The notes beneath the pieces were generated by a model. That model was given only the letters and a program-made list of their open reading frames with translations, did not search any database and had not been told where the DNA came from. Of a DNA stretch of 64,000 nt, positions 32,945 to 41,559 are shown piece after piece. Numbering within the stretch: position 1 is the first letter of the stretch; every line of letters begins with the position of its first letter. Both the position numbers and the translations under genes were made by a program. Source of the stretch: Lachnospiraceae bacterium A2 (GTDB taxonomy: Bacteria; Bacillota; Clostridia; Lachnospirales; Lachnospiraceae); contig KE159636.1 in the NCBI GenBank assembly GCA_000403315.2, positions 835,358 to 899,357 on the forward strand, read 5' to 3'.

Positions 32945-33561
32945 AGAATAAAATTTATCCCCGGACAGGTGATACTCAAACAGTTTATTTGAAAAACGTG
33001 ATTACCAGTGACAGAATTAAAATTGGCGATTATACAATGTACAATGATTTTGTGCATGACCCACGGGAATTTGAAAAGAATAATGTATTGTATCATTATC
33101 CTGTCAATGGAGATCAGTTACAAATTGGTAAGTTCTGTTCTATTGCTTGTGGAGCAAAATTTTTGTTTACCAGTGCAAATCATACAATGTCATCACTTTC
33201 AACATATCCATTTCCAATATTTTTTGAGGAATGGGGGTTGGATATAAAGGAGATTACAAGCGCATGGGATAACAAAGGAGATATTGTAATTGGTAATGAT
33301 GTTTGGATTGGCTTTGAAGCGGTTATTCTATCTGGTGTCACGATTGGAGATGGAGCGATTATTGGTACACGAGCAGTTGTTACAAAAGATGTACCGCCTT
33401 ATACAGTTGTCGGAGGTGTTCCTGCAAAACCGATACGAAAACGGTTTTCGGACGATGTGATTTCTGAATTATTGAAACTTTGTTGGTGGGAATGGTCTGA
33501 AAACAGGATTAAGAAAAACATCGCAGCGATTCAATCAGGTCGAATTGAGGATTTGGAATAA
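32932..33561 (+). CDS. Vat/CatB-like xenobiotic O-acetyltransferase (hexapeptide fold)
   Basis: 209 residues from ATG 32932 (GGAGGA upstream). Left-handed beta-helix repeats ([50 protein letters not shown]) and the [14 protein letters not shown] segment carry the catalytic His seen in Vat and CatB enzymes, with the usual [16 protein letters not shown] tail. Vat enzymes acetylate streptogramin A; CatB types act on chloramphenicol. The attenuator leader argues for inducible resistance to a ribosome-targeting drug. The substrate is not provable from sequence. Confidence 0.85.
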   Translation: MTISENKIYPRTGDTQTVYLKNVITSDRIKIGDYTMYNDFVHDPREFEKNNVLYHYPVNGDQLQIGKFCSIACGAKFLFTSANHTMSSLSTYPFPIFFEEWGLDIKEITSAWDNKGDIVIGNDVWIGFEAVILSGVTIGDGAIIGTRAVVTKDVPPYTVVGGVPAKPIRKRFSDDVISELLKLCWWEWSENRIKKNIAAIQSGRIEDLE

Positions 33562-33692
33562 TTAGCAACCCTTGTGCGGAAATACAGTTTTCTATAACTC
33601 CCTGTCTGTAAAAAAGATAGAAGTTTTTCCCTTAGTGATGATTTGAACATGGTGCTAGCACCATGTAAGATAATACAGATAAGGGAAATAGT

Positions 33693-33733
33693 AATGTGGC
33701 AGTTTGCAATATCAAGCGGATTGCCACATTTTT
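33693..33733 (+). terminator. Terminator after the Vat-like gene
   Basis: AATGTGGCA (33693) and TGCCACATT (33722) followed by TTT. Upstream, TTCCCTTA/TAAGGGAA encloses the 18-bp perfect palindrome CATGGTGCTAGCACCATG (33648-33665), so the whole 33620-33733 region can fold. Confidence 0.65.
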
Positions 33734-33768
33734 ATGGAAAAATAGGTGGTTATGTGGTAATATATAGG

Positions 33769-33905
33769 AGCAAAGATAAAAACACAACACAAGTCAAACT
33801 TGTAGAACTGGTAGGTAGTCCAGTCGCACCATTTGGGTGTAAGTAGCCCTCCCTCCTTAGGGTCGTCCGTTCTTTGTTCATTACAATTATTTTAAGGAGG
33901 AATTG
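33769..33905 (+). promoter_or_regulatory. Structured leader of yjdF, candidate yjdF riboswitch
   Basis: A gene-free ~140-nt leader with short stems in series: ACTGG/CCAGT (33807/33820), CACC/GGTG (33827/33836) and CCCT/AGGG (33847/33859), then an unstructured stretch and AAGGAGG. yjdF genes of Firmicutes are known to be controlled by an azaaromatic-sensing riboswitch at this position. The match to its consensus is not verified here. Confidence 0.5.
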
Positions 33906-33907
33906 TC

Positions 33908-34324
33908 ATGGACAAAGTTTCGGGAAAACTGACAGTGTTTTTTGAAGAACCATTTTGGGTGGGAGTGTTTGAACGTGTATCAGAGGGAAAGTTATCCGTG
34001 TGTAAGGTTACGTTTGGGGCAGAACCAAAAGACTATGAAATATATGATTTCGTTCTGAAAAATTATTATCGGCTGCGATTTAGTCCGGCTGTGGCAACTG
34101 ATGTAAAAGAAGTAGGTCGCAATCCTAAACGGGTACAGCGTGAGGTGCGGAAACAAGTACAGAATATCGGGATTGGAACAAAATCACAACAGGCTTTGAA
34201 ATTACAGCAGGAGCAGTTGAAAACGGAACGCAGGATTGTGAGCCGAGAACAACGTGAAGCAGAGAAAAAGAGACAGTTTGAACTGAAACAACAGAAAAGG
34301 AAAGAGAAGCATAGAGGTAGGTAA
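33908..34324 (+). CDS. yjdF: YjdF family protein (DUF2992)
   Basis: 138 residues. GKLTVFFEEPFWVGVFERV and KVTFGAEPKDYEIYDFVLKNY are the family signature. The C-terminus is a long basic coiled coil (EQLKTERRIVSREQREAEKKRQ). Cellular role unclear; induction by azaaromatic compounds is known for homologues. Placed next to an acetyltransferase, it suggests a toxic-compound-response cargo block. Confidence 0.85.
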   Translation: MDKVSGKLTVFFEEPFWVGVFERVSEGKLSVCKVTFGAEPKDYEIYDFVLKNYYRLRFSPAVATDVKEVGRNPKRVQREVRKQVQNIGIGTKSQQALKLQQEQLKTERRIVSREQREAEKKRQFELKQQKRKEKHRGR

Positions 34325-34396
34325 TTAATTGAATTTAAAAGGAGCTTCCTGTATAATTCAAATATAGGGAATTCCAAGAAGGGTGGTTGATAAAAA

Positions 34397-34466
34397 GATA
34401 CCTCAGAGTAAAATAAGATTACTGGCTTAGCGGGTTAGTAAAAATCTTATTGAACAGAGAGGTATC
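34397..34466 (+). promoter_or_regulatory. Hairpin masking the transposase ribosome site
   Basis: GATACCTC (34397) pairs with GAGGTATC (34459) and inner AATAAGATT (34412) with AATCTTATT (34443). The GAGAGG ribosome site of the transposase lies in the right arm 5 bp from ATG 34471, so folding would silence translation. Confidence 0.65.
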
Positions 34467-34470
34467 CAAG

Positions 34471-35757
34471 ATGAATTATAACACACAGAACGCAAAAATT
34501 GCATCCATAACTGAAAAAACTCTGATTGTTGGAATTGATGTGGGAAGTGAAACCCACTATGCCCGGGCATTTGACTGGCGCAACTACGAGTATACAAAGA
34601 AACCGCTGGAGTTCAGCAACACAGAGGCCGGATTCCAGACATTCAAAGCATGGATGGAGGACATAGCGGAGAAATACGGCAAAACTGCCGTAATACCGGG
34701 CATGGAGCCGACAGGGCATTACTGGTTTGCCCTGGGGAAATTCCTGCAGGACAGCGGGATGAGGCCTGTGCATGTGAATCCCCACCACGTGAAAAAATCA
34801 AAAGAACTGGATGACAACAACCCCAACAAAAATGACCGTAAAGACCCAAAGACGATCGCTACGCTTGTCAACGAGGGACGGTTCTCGTACCCTTACATAC
34901 CAACCGGTATCTATGCAGAGATCAGGAGCCTGTCAAACCTGCGCTTCCAGACGCAGGAGGAGCTCACGAGGATCAGGAACCGCCTGGCCAGATGGTTCGC
35001 CATCTACTTCCCTGAATATAAAGACGTTTATGGGGATTTGAAGGCGGTGAGCGGGAGGATGGTGCTGAAGGAGGCGCCGCTGCCGGAGGACATCAGAAAA
35101 CTGGGGGTGGAAGGTGTGGACCGGATATGGAGGGACGCAAAGCTGAGAGGCGCTGGGATGAAGAGGGCAAAGACCCTGGTAACAGCTGCGGAGCATAGCG
35201 TAGGAAGTACGGAAGCGCCGGAAGCCGCCCGTATGGAACTGAAAAACCTTCTGGCTGACATGGATGTATATACCTCAAGGCTGGAGGGGCTTCTCCTGAA
35301 AATAGAGGAAAAGCTGAAAGAAATCCCATATGTTGATAAACTGATGGGGATTAAGGGGATCGGCCTGGCAACAGTCAGCGGATTCATTGCGGAGGCGGGA
35401 GACATTGGACGTTTTGACAACCCAAAGCAGTTACAGAAGCTGGCGGGATATGCGGTTGTGGCGAATGATTCCGGGAAGCATAACGGCGAAAGCCGGATCA
35501 GTTACAGGGGAAGGAAACGCCTGAGGTATGTGCTGTATGAAGCAGCGATATCCTTGATTGGGAAGAATGCGGAGTTCAGGGCAATACATGGGTATTACCG
35601 GACACGTAAAGAAAACCCATTAAAGAAGATGCAGTCTGTCGTAGCGGTAGCGTGTAAGGTCCTGGGGATATTCTACACGATACTGACAAAAGGTGTAGAC
35701 TATGATGCCGGAAAACTGATGGGCGACATCAGGAGGCCACAGATCCAGGCAGCGTAA
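34471..35757 (+). CDS. IS1111-group DEDD transposase
   Basis: 428 residues from ATG 34471. DEDD domain: LIVGIDVGSETHY, GMEPTGHYW, and NDRKDPKTIA. Transposase_20 domain: LMGIKGIGLATVSGFIAEAGDIGRFDNPKQLQKLAGY, then RKRLRYVLYEAA (the serine is within GESRISYRGRK). Only distantly related to the IS110 enzyme at 14604. Confidence 0.93.
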   Translation: MNYNTQNAKIASITEKTLIVGIDVGSETHYARAFDWRNYEYTKKPLEFSNTEAGFQTFKAWMEDIAEKYGKTAVIPGMEPTGHYWFALGKFLQDSGMRPVHVNPHHVKKSKELDDNNPNKNDRKDPKTIATLVNEGRFSYPYIPTGIYAEIRSLSNLRFQTQEELTRIRNRLARWFAIYFPEYKDVYGDLKAVSGRMVLKEAPLPEDIRKLGVEGVDRIWRDAKLRGAGMKRAKTLVTAAEHSVGSTEAPEAARMELKNLLADMDVYTSRLEGLLLKIEEKLKEIPYVDKLMGIKGIGLATVSGFIAEAGDIGRFDNPKQLQKLAGYAVVANDSGKHNGESRISYRGRKRLRYVLYEAAISLIGKNAEFRAIHGYYRTRKENPLKKMQSVVAVACKVLGIFYTILTKGVDYDAGKLMGDIRRPQIQAA

Positions 35758-36222
35758 TAAACGGACATGAACCACAAGCAGGCAATGCCCTGTCATAGTT
35801 GGGCTGGACTTCCAAAAATTTTGATTGAGGGTTGAATCCAGCTGTGGCAGGAAAGCTGGAAAGTATGGGGAACGATCCGGGAAAACGTCCACCGAAAGGT
35901 GCCGGTGAGGGAAGCATACGGGACAGGTCAGTAAGACTTATACAAAGAATGAGCCGGTAGCCGGCAGGAATATTTTCCATAGGGCATGACCCTGGTTAGG
36001 AGCTGAGCTGGCACCCTGGTTATGGACAGGCGGGACGAAGGAAGTTAGGACCCCGGCAGAGATGCAGGGTGATCCTGGTAGACACGGGAGGTACGCTGCC
36101 ATAGAAGGATGGGTATACATAAGGCCATGTAGAGCGAAAACAAAGACGTTCTACTTCGTGTACCCTTCACCCTCTATTTTCGTACCAGATACAGAGAAAT
36201 GTCCATCTCCTTGGCTCATTCA
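35758..36222 (+). ncRNA. Candidate guide-RNA (seekRNA/bridge RNA) region of the IS1111 element
   Basis: A gene-free stretch between transposase and right end, with repeated GC-rich stems (for example AGCCGGTAGCCGGC near 35950). IS1111-group elements encode their target-guiding RNA here. Sequence boundaries of the RNA are not determined. Confidence 0.45.
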
Positions 36223-36293
36223 TCTGAGATATGTAACTATAAATTCCTTGATTTTTTAAGGAAAATCACTTGACAATATAGGGAGGAGTTTTT

Positions 36294-37247
36294 ATGGAAA
36301 AAGTAAAGTATCAGGTGTTCATAAGTTCTACATATTCTGATTTACAACAGGAGAGAAAAAAGGTTTTAGACATTCTACTTATGGCAGATTGTATTCCGGC
36401 AGGAATGGAAAATTTTACTGCAACAGATGATGAGCAATTTAATGTAATTAAAAAAGTAATAGATTTATGTGATTATTACATTTTGATTTTAGGAAAACGC
36501 TATGGGTCTGTAAATGATAGTACAGGTCTGAGTTATACGGAAATGGAATATAATTATGCTATTGACAAAGGAATTCCGGTGCTAGTATTTGTTTTAGATG
36601 ATTCAGTAAAAATAGAGGAAGATAAAATTGAGAAAGATGACATAAAAAAGGGAAAATTAGTTGCATTTAAAAATCGTGCAATGAAAAATCGTTTAGCAAG
36701 TATTTGGCAGGATACTTCGGATTTAATGGGAAAAGTTGCTATTGCAATTATGCAAGCGAAAAGCGAGATAAAAAGACCGGGGTGGCATCGAGGAAATGAT
36801 GATGAGAAAGAGAGATTATTGAAAGAATTGTCAATTCTTCAGAAAGAAAATGAGGAATTGAGAAAGGCGACTACTTTTAATATTGATAAATCTAACGTGG
36901 AGTTTGATAACTTATTTAGAAAGAAAGAAATAGTGTTACATTATACGGAAAATGTTTATGTGTTTACGCTAGATACAGTAATTGACGAGAAGACTGTTAA
37001 AACGACTCTTGAAATATTGTACAAATTCGTTTCGTTAAGGTTGACAGGAGTAAAAAAATTATCGGAATTTGAGGAAGCAATTAGTGAATTCCAAAGTGGC
37101 TATTCTGTTGATACACAAGATGCTTTAATTGTGAGGAATAAGTATGAGCAACTAGGATTAATAGAAAGTTTTGTAGGAAAAGATAATGTAGAAATGATTA
37201 GAATGACTGATTTTGGAAAACAAATTATGAATGAGTTAAATGGTTAG
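36294..37247 (+). CDS. DUF4062-domain protein
   Basis: 317 residues. The N-terminal ~100 residues (YQVFISSTYSDLQQERKKV, YYILILGKRYGSV, GLSYTEMEYNYAIDKGIPVLVF) are a DUF4062 domain, a Rossmann-like fold related to nucleoside deoxyribosyltransferase/TIR families. A coiled coil and a C-terminal winged-helix-like region follow. Such proteins are often found in defence or signalling cargo. Specific function unknown. AT-rich unlike the mobilization genes. Confidence 0.8.
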   Translation: MEKVKYQVFISSTYSDLQQERKKVLDILLMADCIPAGMENFTATDDEQFNVIKKVIDLCDYYILILGKRYGSVNDSTGLSYTEMEYNYAIDKGIPVLVFVLDDSVKIEEDKIEKDDIKKGKLVAFKNRAMKNRLASIWQDTSDLMGKVAIAIMQAKSEIKRPGWHRGNDDEKERLLKELSILQKENEELRKATTFNIDKSNVEFDNLFRKKEIVLHYTENVYVFTLDTVIDEKTVKTTLEILYKFVSLRLTGVKKLSEFEEAISEFQSGYSVDTQDALIVRNKYEQLGLIESFVGKDNVEMIRMTDFGKQIMNELNG

Positions 37248-37341
37248 CTTTAAGTTGTTAGAAGTTGGTTACTTTTGGGGAACTATCGCGTAGCAGCATG
37301 TGCAATAGCAGTGCTAATATAGAAGCTAACGAAAAAATATA

Positions 37342-37359
37342 TGATACCCGTATGATACC
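37342..37359 (+). repeat. Arm-type integrase sites, right end of unit 3
   Basis: TGATACC at 37342 and 37353, 11 bp apart, 110 bp before the core. Identical heptamer to the unit 3 left end. The gene-free stretch 37248-37774 holds these, the core, a GTCCGCAAG/CTTTGCGGAC hairpin and the unit 4 arm pair. Confidence 0.75.
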
Positions 37360-37462
37360 TGTTTGCTTTGAAACTGTAAATACGGCGTAAAATAAGAATA
37401 TTATAGCTATGAAAACCCTTAAAAAGCAATCAAATATTTAACAATTATGTTATAGCCATAGG

Positions 37463-37474
37463 GAGTTCGAATAA
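37463..37474 (+). other. Attachment core, junction unit 3/unit 4
   Basis: GAGTTCGAATAA preceded by CATAGG and followed by ACATTT. Flanks differ from the other cores. Confidence 0.75.
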
Positions 37475-37543
37475 ACATTTTTGTACAAATGAGGTCCGCA
37501 AGTCCAGTAAAATCAAGGCTTTGCGGACTTCTTGATTCCAAAG

Positions 37544-37560
37544 TGGTAATGTTTTGGTAA
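37544..37560 (+). repeat. Arm-type integrase sites, left end of unit 4
   Basis: TGGTAAT (37544) and TGGTAA (37555), 11 bp apart, 81 bp after the core. Matches the heptamers at 57272-57308. Confidence 0.7.
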
Positions 37561-37774
37561 AGTTTTTTAGAGCCAGTTCCAGATTTCATATTCTAAATAA
37601 CGTGATAGGCGAATGAAATGGACGGAGCGCTACTATAGGAATGACAGGGTAGAAATGGTAATAGCGATGAAAAAAGCAGATATTTTTATAGGGGAAGTTT
37701 TTGCGTAAAAAATGTTTTTTCTGTTAAAATTTAAGGAGAGTAAACAAATCCGGGGATGGAAGGAGGCTGTGGTT

Positions 37775-38050
37775 ATGGCTTTTGTAAATATGGAAATACC
37801 GGAAGAGATGGTTTCATTTGTCATGCAGCCAGACAAGGAAGAACAGCTTAAACGAAATGCAATGATATTGTACCTGTATGTGCATGATGGCATTATTTCC
37901 CATGGCAGGGCAGCTGAGATACTTGGTATCTTCAAAATGGATCTGATTGTGTTGTATGGCAAGCTGGGGATCCCTTATATTGAAATGACGGCCGAGGAAA
38001 TAGAAGAGGAATTAGAAACTGTGAAAGAATTGGGGGAAACGCTGGCATGA
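37775..38050 (+). CDS. UPF0175-family antitoxin-like protein
   Basis: 91 residues from ATG 37775 behind AAGGAGG. VNMEIPEEM, then AILYLYVHDGIISHGRAAEILGIFKMDLIVLYGKLGIPYIEM is the UPF0175 helix-turn-helix pattern. Overlaps the DUF3368 gene by 4 bp, forming a toxin-antitoxin pair that may stabilise unit 4. Confidence 0.85.
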   Translation: MAFVNMEIPEEMVSFVMQPDKEEQLKRNAMILYLYVHDGIISHGRAAEILGIFKMDLIVLYGKLGIPYIEMTAEEIEEELETVKELGETLA

Positions 38051-38553
38051 TTGTGATTTCAGATATCACGCCAATCATTTCCCTGCTGAAAGCAGGATGC
38101 CTGGGGTTGCTGGAAAAATTATATGGGAATGTGCTGGTTCCCAAAGCAGTGTACCGTGAATTGACAGAGAATCCCGCTTATTTAGAAGAAGCAGAGTTCA
38201 TCAAAACAACGAAATACTTTTCTGTTGCAGCAGTAGAGAATGTAAAATCCGTAGATGTCCTGCGCAGCGTTACCGGACTGGATGCAGGGGAGAGCGAAGC
38301 CCTCATCATGTATGATGAGAAGAATGCAGATTTGCTCCTGATGGATGAACGCAAAGGGCGCAGCGTTGCAAAGCAGCTAAGGGAAAAATATATTGGCACA
38401 GCGGGTATTTTAATGCTGGCTTATGATAAAGGGCATATCGGGCAGGCAGAAGTACAGGACTGTCTGGATGCCATGATAGCCAGCCATATCAGGCTGGATA
38501 AGAAAATCTGCAATGTTGTGATGGCACATATCGGTTTGGGTGAAAGATATTAA
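38047..38553 (+). CDS. DUF3368 PIN-like toxin
   Basis: 168 residues. MIVISDITPIISLLKAG, VLVPKAVYRELTENPAY, GESEALIMYDEKNADLLLMDERKGRSVA and YIGTAGILMLAYDKGHI carry the conserved acidic residues of a PIN-type RNase and the DUF3368 motifs. Partner of the preceding antitoxin. Confidence 0.88.
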   Translation: MIVISDITPIISLLKAGCLGLLEKLYGNVLVPKAVYRELTENPAYLEEAEFIKTTKYFSVAAVENVKSVDVLRSVTGLDAGESEALIMYDEKNADLLLMDERKGRSVAKQLREKYIGTAGILMLAYDKGHIGQAEVQDCLDAMIASHIRLDKKICNVVMAHIGLGERY

Positions 38554-38635
38554 ATATCAGTGATGTGAATTTGGGTATTCCATTTATTTGGGATGCCCTT
38601 ATTTTTATGCAAAAAATAAAAAGAAGGAGATTTTT

Positions 38636-38875
38636 ATGTGTGATTCCAAGGTATTATATTTGAAATTTGTAGGTATGGATTCGTGGGACAGGCCTGTTTA
38701 TAAGGATGACATTGGAACACTGTGGAAAGATGTAGATCCGAGAGCAGGAATGGAACCGAATTTATGTACTTCGGTAAATAATGAGTTTGACGGCGAGCCG
38801 GACACAGGCATGAAGTATCTGAAGAAATGTCAGGGTGTGACAGTTAGTTTTGAACCGGAACGGATTGTGTGGTAA
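38636..38875 (+). CDS. Small LPD11-like protein (79 aa)
   Basis: ATG 38636 behind AAGGAGA. YLKFVGMDSWDRPVYKDDIGTLWKD and NNEFDGEPD resemble the LPD11 domain found in large polyvalent proteins of mobile elements. The family assignment is tentative. Function unknown. Confidence 0.65.
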   Translation: MCDSKVLYLKFVGMDSWDRPVYKDDIGTLWKDVDPRAGMEPNLCTSVNNEFDGEPDTGMKYLKKCQGVTVSFEPERIVW

Positions 38876-38889
38876 CGGGAGATGAAGAT

Positions 38890-39032
38890 ATGGCAAGGAA
38901 AAGACCGATGACAACGGAAGAGCTTCTTAAATAGGATAAATGGCATTTTTGAAGGAGAGAGGCAAGCTGCCTAAAGTTATTGTTAGAGATAATGCGGCAA
39001 GGAAAGAAAAAATCTATGAAAACGGAGGATAA
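38890..39032 (+). pseudogene. Frameshifted small gene
   Basis: Starts MARKRPMTTEELLK then stops. The reading continues in another frame as INGIFEGERQAA and in a third as KVIVRDNAARKEKIYENGG up to 39032, just before the next ATG. The joined product would be a plausible ~45-aa protein, so two frameshifts are likely. Confidence 0.4.
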
Positions 39033-39034
39033 TT

Positions 39035-39325
39035 ATGTCTGTAAAAACACACAAAAATACCGCAAAAGTAGACTGCAGATGGGCAATCGGGCTGCTCTTT
39101 GCGGAAGGGATTGCCTATGTCACCAGGATAGAGAATTATCCTGAAAAATGTTTTTACTGGGAATCGGGAAAAGAACCTCTCTATTTTGAAAGTAAGAGAA
39201 CTGCTGATGATTATGCTTTTGGCATACTTTTGAATGGTTACCCTGCTGTAGTCATGGAAGTGCCAAAAGCAATCATAATAAACAATATAAAAAAATTAAG
39301 GAAGGAGCGTGAAAATAATGCATAA
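39035..39325 (+). CDS. Hypothetical protein (96 aa)
   Basis: ACGGAGG upstream. Mixed alpha/beta; contains WAIGLLFAEGIAYVTRIENYPEKCFYWESGKEPLYFE. No recognised family. Overlaps the ligase start by a few bases, so probably co-expressed with it. Confidence 0.65.
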   Translation: MSVKTHKNTAKVDCRWAIGLLFAEGIAYVTRIENYPEKCFYWESGKEPLYFESKRTADDYAFGILLNGYPAVVMEVPKAIIINNIKKLRKERENNA

Positions 39326-41363
39326 AGTTCAGAGAAAACAAAAGAATGAAGATGCAAAAAAGGTTGCAATGCTTGTGGCAAAGCTGAACCAGTACCGACA
39401 CGAGTATTACAACAAAGCAAAACCGAGCGTGTCGGATGCAGTCTATGACCATCTTTTTGACGAGCTGCAGAGGCTGGAGAAACTGACAGGGATTATCCTG
39501 GGCAATTCGCCAACGCAGACAGTCGGCTATAAGCCCGTCAGCGCATTGGAGAAAGTGCACCACCCAATCCCGCTGTTAAGCATGGATAAGACGAAGCAGG
39601 TGGGAGAACTGCTGCAAATGGCAGGAAAGGCACCAGCTTTACTAATGCTAAAGCTGGACGGGCTTACGATTAAGCTCTGTTATGAAAATGGCCAGTTTGT
39701 AGAAGCTTCTACAAGAGGGGATGGGGATATTGGGGAGGTAATTACCCACAATATCCCCGCTTTTTATAATGTGCCGGCAAAAATACCGCATAAGGGGAGG
39801 CTTGTCATTGTGGGCGAAGGTTTTATCCATAAGGATGATTTTGAGGAAATGAAGGGTAAGGTTTCAGGGAAGACCGATAAGGAAATTTGCAATGCAAGAA
39901 ACCTCGCTTCCGGTTCGATCCGGTTATTAAATCCGGCGGCCTGTAAGGAACGTCATGTGTATTTCTATGCCTTCAATATTTTAGAAGGGATGGAGGGTTT
40001 CGGTAAAACCGCTGACAGCCGGGGAAGGCTGCTGGAAGCGGCAGAGGGGCTTGGTTTTGCTATCTGTCCCTTTACATTCCTGCCGGAAAATGTAACCCTC
40101 CGGGAGATTGAGAACCGGATTGGATATTTAAAGGTACTTGCAGAGGATGGGCGGATCCCGATTGATGGTATGGTGCTCCGTTATGACAGCCTTTCTTATT
40201 CAAAGAGATGTGGGAGAACCGGACACCATTACAAGGATGGCATCGCCTTCAAATTTGAAGATGATACATATGAAACTGTATTCCACTCTATCGAATGGGA
40301 GCCGGGACGTTCTGGGGAGATTGCGCCTGTGGCAGTCTTTGACACAGTGGAGATTGACGGCTGTTCCGTATCAAGGGCGAGCCTGCATAACCTGTCATTC
40401 ATCAGGGATCTGGAGCTTTTCCCTGGCTGCAGGGTACTCGTTTCCAAACGGAACATGATCATCCCGCATATTGAGGAAAATCTTGACCGAGGTCATTATA
40501 AGAAAAATATGATTCCGAAAGTCTGCCCGTGTTGTGGGAAATCGACAAGGATTTTTTCAAGAGCCGGGGATAAGGGGAGGCTGGTTGAAACGCTGCATTG
40601 CGATAATCCGGGTTGCAGCAGCCAAATTTTACACAAATTTATCCATTTTGCGGAAAAGAAGGCTATGGATATTTCGGGGATTTCAGGGGCAACGATTGAG
40701 AAGTTTATGGAAATGGGCTTCTTAAAGACATTCCATGATTTTTACCATTTGGACCGCTACAAGGATGAGATTGTGCAGATGGAAGGCTTTGGTGAGAAGT
40801 CTTATCAGAAAATCATTGATTCTGTTGGGAAAAGCCGCAATACCACATTTACAAGGTATGTGGTTGCAATGGATATCCCGATGGTTGGGAGGACAGCAGG
40901 CAGGATATTGGAGCGGTATTTCCAGGGTGATTTGCAGGAGTTTGCGAAAGCGGCGGTGGGCTGCTTTGATTTTACATCCCTTCCAGGTTTTGGGGAAACA
41001 ATGTGCCGGAACATCTGGGAATGGTTCCATGATGGCAGGAACCTGAAACTTTGGAAAACATTGCAGGAAGAAGTACATTTTAAAAAGATGGAGGATATTA
41101 CTATGGCAAAGAAAAATAATAGTGCAAAGGGCAGCCCATTCGCAGGATGCACCATTGTGGTGACAGGGAAATTAGAGAATTTTACCCGGAATACTATCCA
41201 TGAAAAGCTTAGCGGTATCGGCGCAACCGCCGGGAGTTCTGTAACAAAAAAGACGGATTACCTTATCTGTGGGGAGAATCCGGGCAGCAAGCTGGCAAAG
41301 GCAAAGGAGCTTGGCATACCGGTCCTTACAGAACAGGAATTTCTGGACAGGGTCCCGGCATAA
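39318..41363 (+). CDS. ligA: NAD-dependent DNA ligase LigA
   Basis: 681 residues from ATG 39318. Complete domain order: adenylation domain with K112-LDG, OB fold, Cys4 zinc finger (CPCCGKSTR ... CDNPGC), helix-hairpin-helix segments (ISGISGATIEKFMEMG, VQMEGFGEKSYQKI, FTSLPGFGETM) and a C-terminal BRCT domain (GCTIVVTGKLENFTRNTI). NAD ligases seal nicks. As a second, element-borne copy beside YqaJ, Rad52-like and primase genes it suggests autonomous DNA replication or recombination of unit 4. The zinc-finger-to-BRCT parts appear intact. Confidence 0.93.
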   Translation: MHKVQRKQKNEDAKKVAMLVAKLNQYRHEYYNKAKPSVSDAVYDHLFDELQRLEKLTGIILGNSPTQTVGYKPVSALEKVHHPIPLLSMDKTKQVGELLQMAGKAPALLMLKLDGLTIKLCYENGQFVEASTRGDGDIGEVITHNIPAFYNVPAKIPHKGRLVIVGEGFIHKDDFEEMKGKVSGKTDKEICNARNLASGSIRLLNPAACKERHVYFYAFNILEGMEGFGKTADSRGRLLEAAEGLGFAICPFTFLPENVTLREIENRIGYLKVLAEDGRIPIDGMVLRYDSLSYSKRCGRTGHHYKDGIAFKFEDDTYETVFHSIEWEPGRSGEIAPVAVFDTVEIDGCSVSRASLHNLSFIRDLELFPGCRVLVSKRNMIIPHIEENLDRGHYKKNMIPKVCPCCGKSTRIFSRAGDKGRLVETLHCDNPGCSSQILHKFIHFAEKKAMDISGISGATIEKFMEMGFLKTFHDFYHLDRYKDEIVQMEGFGEKSYQKIIDSVGKSRNTTFTRYVVAMDIPMVGRTAGRILERYFQGDLQEFAKAAVGCFDFTSLPGFGETMCRNIWEWFHDGRNLKLWKTLQEEVHFKKMEDITMAKKNNSAKGSPFAGCTIVVTGKLENFTRNTIHEKLSGIGATAGSSVTKKTDYLICGENPGSKLAKAKELGIPVLTEQEFLDRVPA

Positions 41364-41559
41364 GGTTTGTGGGGTTTTTCATTGGTTATGTGTGTGGCTT
41401 CGGATATTGTGGCTGTACATAACCGTCCCGGAGTATGTGGGATAAAAAATTGTAGCTGTTATATGGGATCAAATTGGCAGGGCATTTATGGGAAGGTATG
41501 ATAGGCAAGGTATTGGGATGCTTTTATGCAGACACAGGAATGGAAGGTGGGATACATCA

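Larger units (their letters stand above)
34390..36240 (+). mobile_element. IS1111-group (IS110 family) insertion sequence
   Basis: The transposase lies near the left end with ~480 bp of non-coding sequence after it, the IS1111-group layout. Subterminal inverted repeats are proposed: GATACCTCAGA (34397) and TCTGAGATATG (36223), 9 of 11 complementary. It lies between yjdF and the DUF4062 gene without breaking either. Ends are approximate. Confidence 0.7.
24497..37462. mobile_element. Unit 3: integrative mobilizable element (about 13 kb)
   Basis: Bounded by GAGTTCGAATA cores and TGATACC heptamer pairs (24557 and 37342). Backbone order XRE, xis, int, mobC, rep, oriT, relaxase, as in unit 2 but diverged. 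Cargo: protease, two GNATs, Vat/CatB-like gene, yjdF, DUF4062 gene, and an IS1111-type IS. Confidence 0.8.

Noticed and set aside
33643..33846. 67-codon frame in the yjdF leader
   Set aside because: Runs through a palindrome and a terminator hairpin, no ribosome site.
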